From assembly GCF_052180255.1 (NCBI RefSeq), contig NZ_CP197466.1:3224001-3288000 (forward strand): 64,000 nucleotides of DNA. The letters run 5' to 3'. Source of the DNA: Paenibacillus_AM sp052180255 (GTDB taxonomy: Bacteria > Bacillota > Bacilli > Paenibacillales > NBRC-103111). The notes beneath the pieces are model-generated. The model saw only the letters and a list, made by a program, of their open reading frames with translations, ran no database searches and was not told the DNA's origin. The position numbers were made by a program, and so were the translations under genes. Below, in pieces: positions 62,745 to 64,000 of this stretch; the stretch's first letter is position 1, and every line of letters starts with the position of its first letter.

Positions 62745-63116
62745 TTAATAAACCCAAGCAAGCGATATCAGATACATGCCAATAAATAAAAGCCCGCCTG
62801 ACCACAGGAAAGGGTATGTCACAGAGAACTGCAACAATGGACGTGTCTGCACAGCTTGTGGAGCAACTTGCTCGACATATTGTCCAATCTTATCTTTGTG
62901 ACGATTAAACATCTTAAAACTGCGAATCGTACGATCTAGCATACCACTTTGCAATATCCATAAACTAGCCCCAATCATAAACAGCGCTAAAGACACAAGT
63001 GAGGCAATATTAATAAATGTAAACCAAAGTGGTGCTTCTCGAAGCCATGATGCAATAAAGGATACAAGGCTAACACAGATCATTGTAACTGCTGTATGCT
63101 TCACATGCTTACTCAT
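62745..63116 (-). CDS. Small membrane protein (DUF3899-like)
   Basis: The 123-residue protein has three predicted membrane helices (about 8-26, 32-53, 100-121) and a charged loop between the second and third. It resembles the DUF3899 family, small membrane proteins of unknown function that I recall near oligopeptide transporter genes. It lies 17 bases after the Opp-type ATPase gene on the same strand, so it is probably the last gene of that operon. Confidence 0.6.
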   Translation of the reverse strand: MSKHVKHTAVTMICVSLVSFIASWLREAPLWFTFINIASLVSLALFMIGASLWILQSGMLDRTIRSFKMFNRHKDKIGQYVEQVAPQAVQTRPLLQFSVTYPFLWSGGLLFIGMYLISLAWVY

Positions 63117-63133
63117 GGTGCCCCTCCCAACTC

Positions 63134-64000
63134 TTATGCCCGATATTTTTGCGAGGAACTGGCTAGATTATAATCATCATCTGTACAATTAACCCAATGA
63201 CCTGGTTTTACTTCTCTAAAAGAACGACGTTCCTCTTCTCGATTATACAGCGCTTGATCAAAAATAATACGTTTCCGTTTTCTTTCTTGTACCGGATCTG
63301 GCAGCGGAATAGCGGAAAGAAGTGATTGTGTATAAGGATGTAATGGATTTTCGTAGAGTTCCGCACTGCTTGCCAGCTCAACAATTCGGCCTTTATACAT
63401 GACACCAATTCGATCACTAATGTGCTTCACCATAGATAAGTCATGCGCAATGAATAAGTAAGTAAGTCCCTTTTCACGCTGCAGCTGTTTTAACAAATTG
63501 ACAACTTGGGCTTGAACAGACACATCGAGCGCTGAAATCGGTTCATCTGCAATTATGAATTCCGGATTTACAGCAAGAGCTCGCGCGATCCCAATGCGCT
63601 GACGCTGACCGCCACTAAATTCATGCGGATAACGGCTTGCATGCTCCCGGTTAAGTCCTACGGTCTCCAATAATTGATAGACTTCTTCAAGGCGCTGCTT
63701 ACGATTATCAAGCATACCGTGAATGTCAATTCCTTCTGCGATAATATCCGCTACCGTCATACGAGGATTGAGCGATGAATACGGGTCTTGGAAAATCATC
63801 TGCATCTTACGATTCATATGGTTATGCTTGTCTTTACGTCTTATCTCCTGCAAATCAACACCGTTATAATGTACTTTACCTTGTGTAGCCTGATACAATC
63901 CGATCATCGTTCGTCCTGTAGTTGACTTTCCACAGCCCGACTCTCCTACTAATCCGAATGTCTCGCCCTTATAAATATCAAAGGTTAATCCATTTACTGC
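63134..64000 (-). CDS. Oligopeptide ABC transporter ATP-binding protein (OppF/AppF-like), 5' partial
   Basis: The gene runs off the right edge: the frame is open to base 64000, with Walker A GESGCGKST about 20 residues after the edge. Other motifs are the Q-loop in MIFQDPYSSLNPRM, signature FSGGQRQRIGIARAL, Walker B FIADEPISALD and the C-terminal oligopeptide-transporter domain with NPLHPYTQSLLSAIP. It energises peptide import. The remaining opp genes should lie beyond the window. Confidence 0.94.
   Translation of the reverse strand, partial: AVNGLTFDIYKGETFGLVGESGCGKSTTGRTMIGLYQATQGKVHYNGVDLQEIRRKDKHNHMNRKMQMIFQDPYSSLNPRMTVADIIAEGIDIHGMLDNRKQRLEEVYQLLETVGLNREHASRYPHEFSGGQRQRIGIARALAVNPEFIIADEPISALDVSVQAQVVNLLKQLQREKGLTYLFIAHDLSMVKHISDRIGVMYKGRIVELASSAELYENPLHPYTQSLLSAIPLPDPVQERKRKRIIFDQALYNREEERRSFREVKPGHWVNCTDDDYNLASSSQKYRA

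Overview
The window looks like chromosomal DNA of a spore-forming, low-GC Gram-positive bacterium, most probably Paenibacillus or a close relative. The evidence is a set of endospore genes (three YheC/YheD-type proteins, cotJA-cotJB-cotJC, yhbH-spoVR), the Firmicutes-type sufCDSUB operon, surface proteins anchored by S-layer homology (SLH) domains, AGGAGG-type ribosome sites with frequent GTG and TTG starts, and strong intrinsic terminators. No rRNA, tRNA, CRISPR array, insertion sequence or prophage was seen. Both window edges cut genes.

Layout. 1-3.3 kb: three tandem ATP-grasp spore-coat-associated genes. 3.3-7 kb: a HAD phosphatase and an RpiR regulator-nagB-nagA amino-sugar operon. 7-12.6 kb: an orphan TcdE-type holin, a secreted 3D-domain wall enzyme behind a c-di-AMP (ydaO/yuaA) riboswitch, the cotJ operon, a CNNM/CBS transporter and the radical SAM protein YfkAB. 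12.6-21 kb: an MMPL exporter, two HD-GYP proteins, uppP, a YunD-like phosphoesterase and a ThiF/MoeB-like E1 enzyme. 21-30.5 kb: sufCDSUB with a Fur box on its promoter, methylthioribose salvage (mtnK-mtnA) and small conserved genes. 30.5-39.4 kb: an EAL protein with a degenerate GGDEF domain, topB with a DNA glycosylase, and yhbH-spoVR.

The most striking region is 39.4-45.4 kb. A secreted zinc protease closely resembling Pro-Pro endopeptidases (PPEP-1/Zmp1 of Clostridioides difficile, PPEP-2 of Paenibacillus alvei) faces a 1466-residue VWA-MucBP-SLH surface protein. The surface protein has a PLPPVPVLPPLPPLPPK linker just before its SLH anchor, which is where a PPEP would release it. Each gene is preceded by its own tandem pair of class I c-di-GMP riboswitches. 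Reading the terminators by eye, the protease pair looks like OFF switches and the adhesin pair like ON switches. The same second messenger would then make the cell display the adhesin at high c-di-GMP and shave it off at low c-di-GMP. Three c-di-GMP turnover-type genes lie within 25 kb.

45.4-53 kb holds a second surface operon: a 2048-residue SLH/5'-nucleotidase/Ig-like protein and a secreted companion. 53-64 kb is a proline/hydroxyproline and prolyl-peptide catabolism region: two proline racemase/hydroxyproline epimerase paralogues, a D-amino-acid-type FAD dehydrogenase, an ornithine cyclodeaminase/pyrroline-carboxylate reductase relative, an Xaa-Pro peptidase, a peptide-binding lipoprotein, an Opp-type ATPase and a sigma-54 activator. 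Three good -24/-12 promoters and a shared upstream element tie these genes into one regulon.

Functions are assigned from motifs and remembered family features. No database search or RNA folding program was run.
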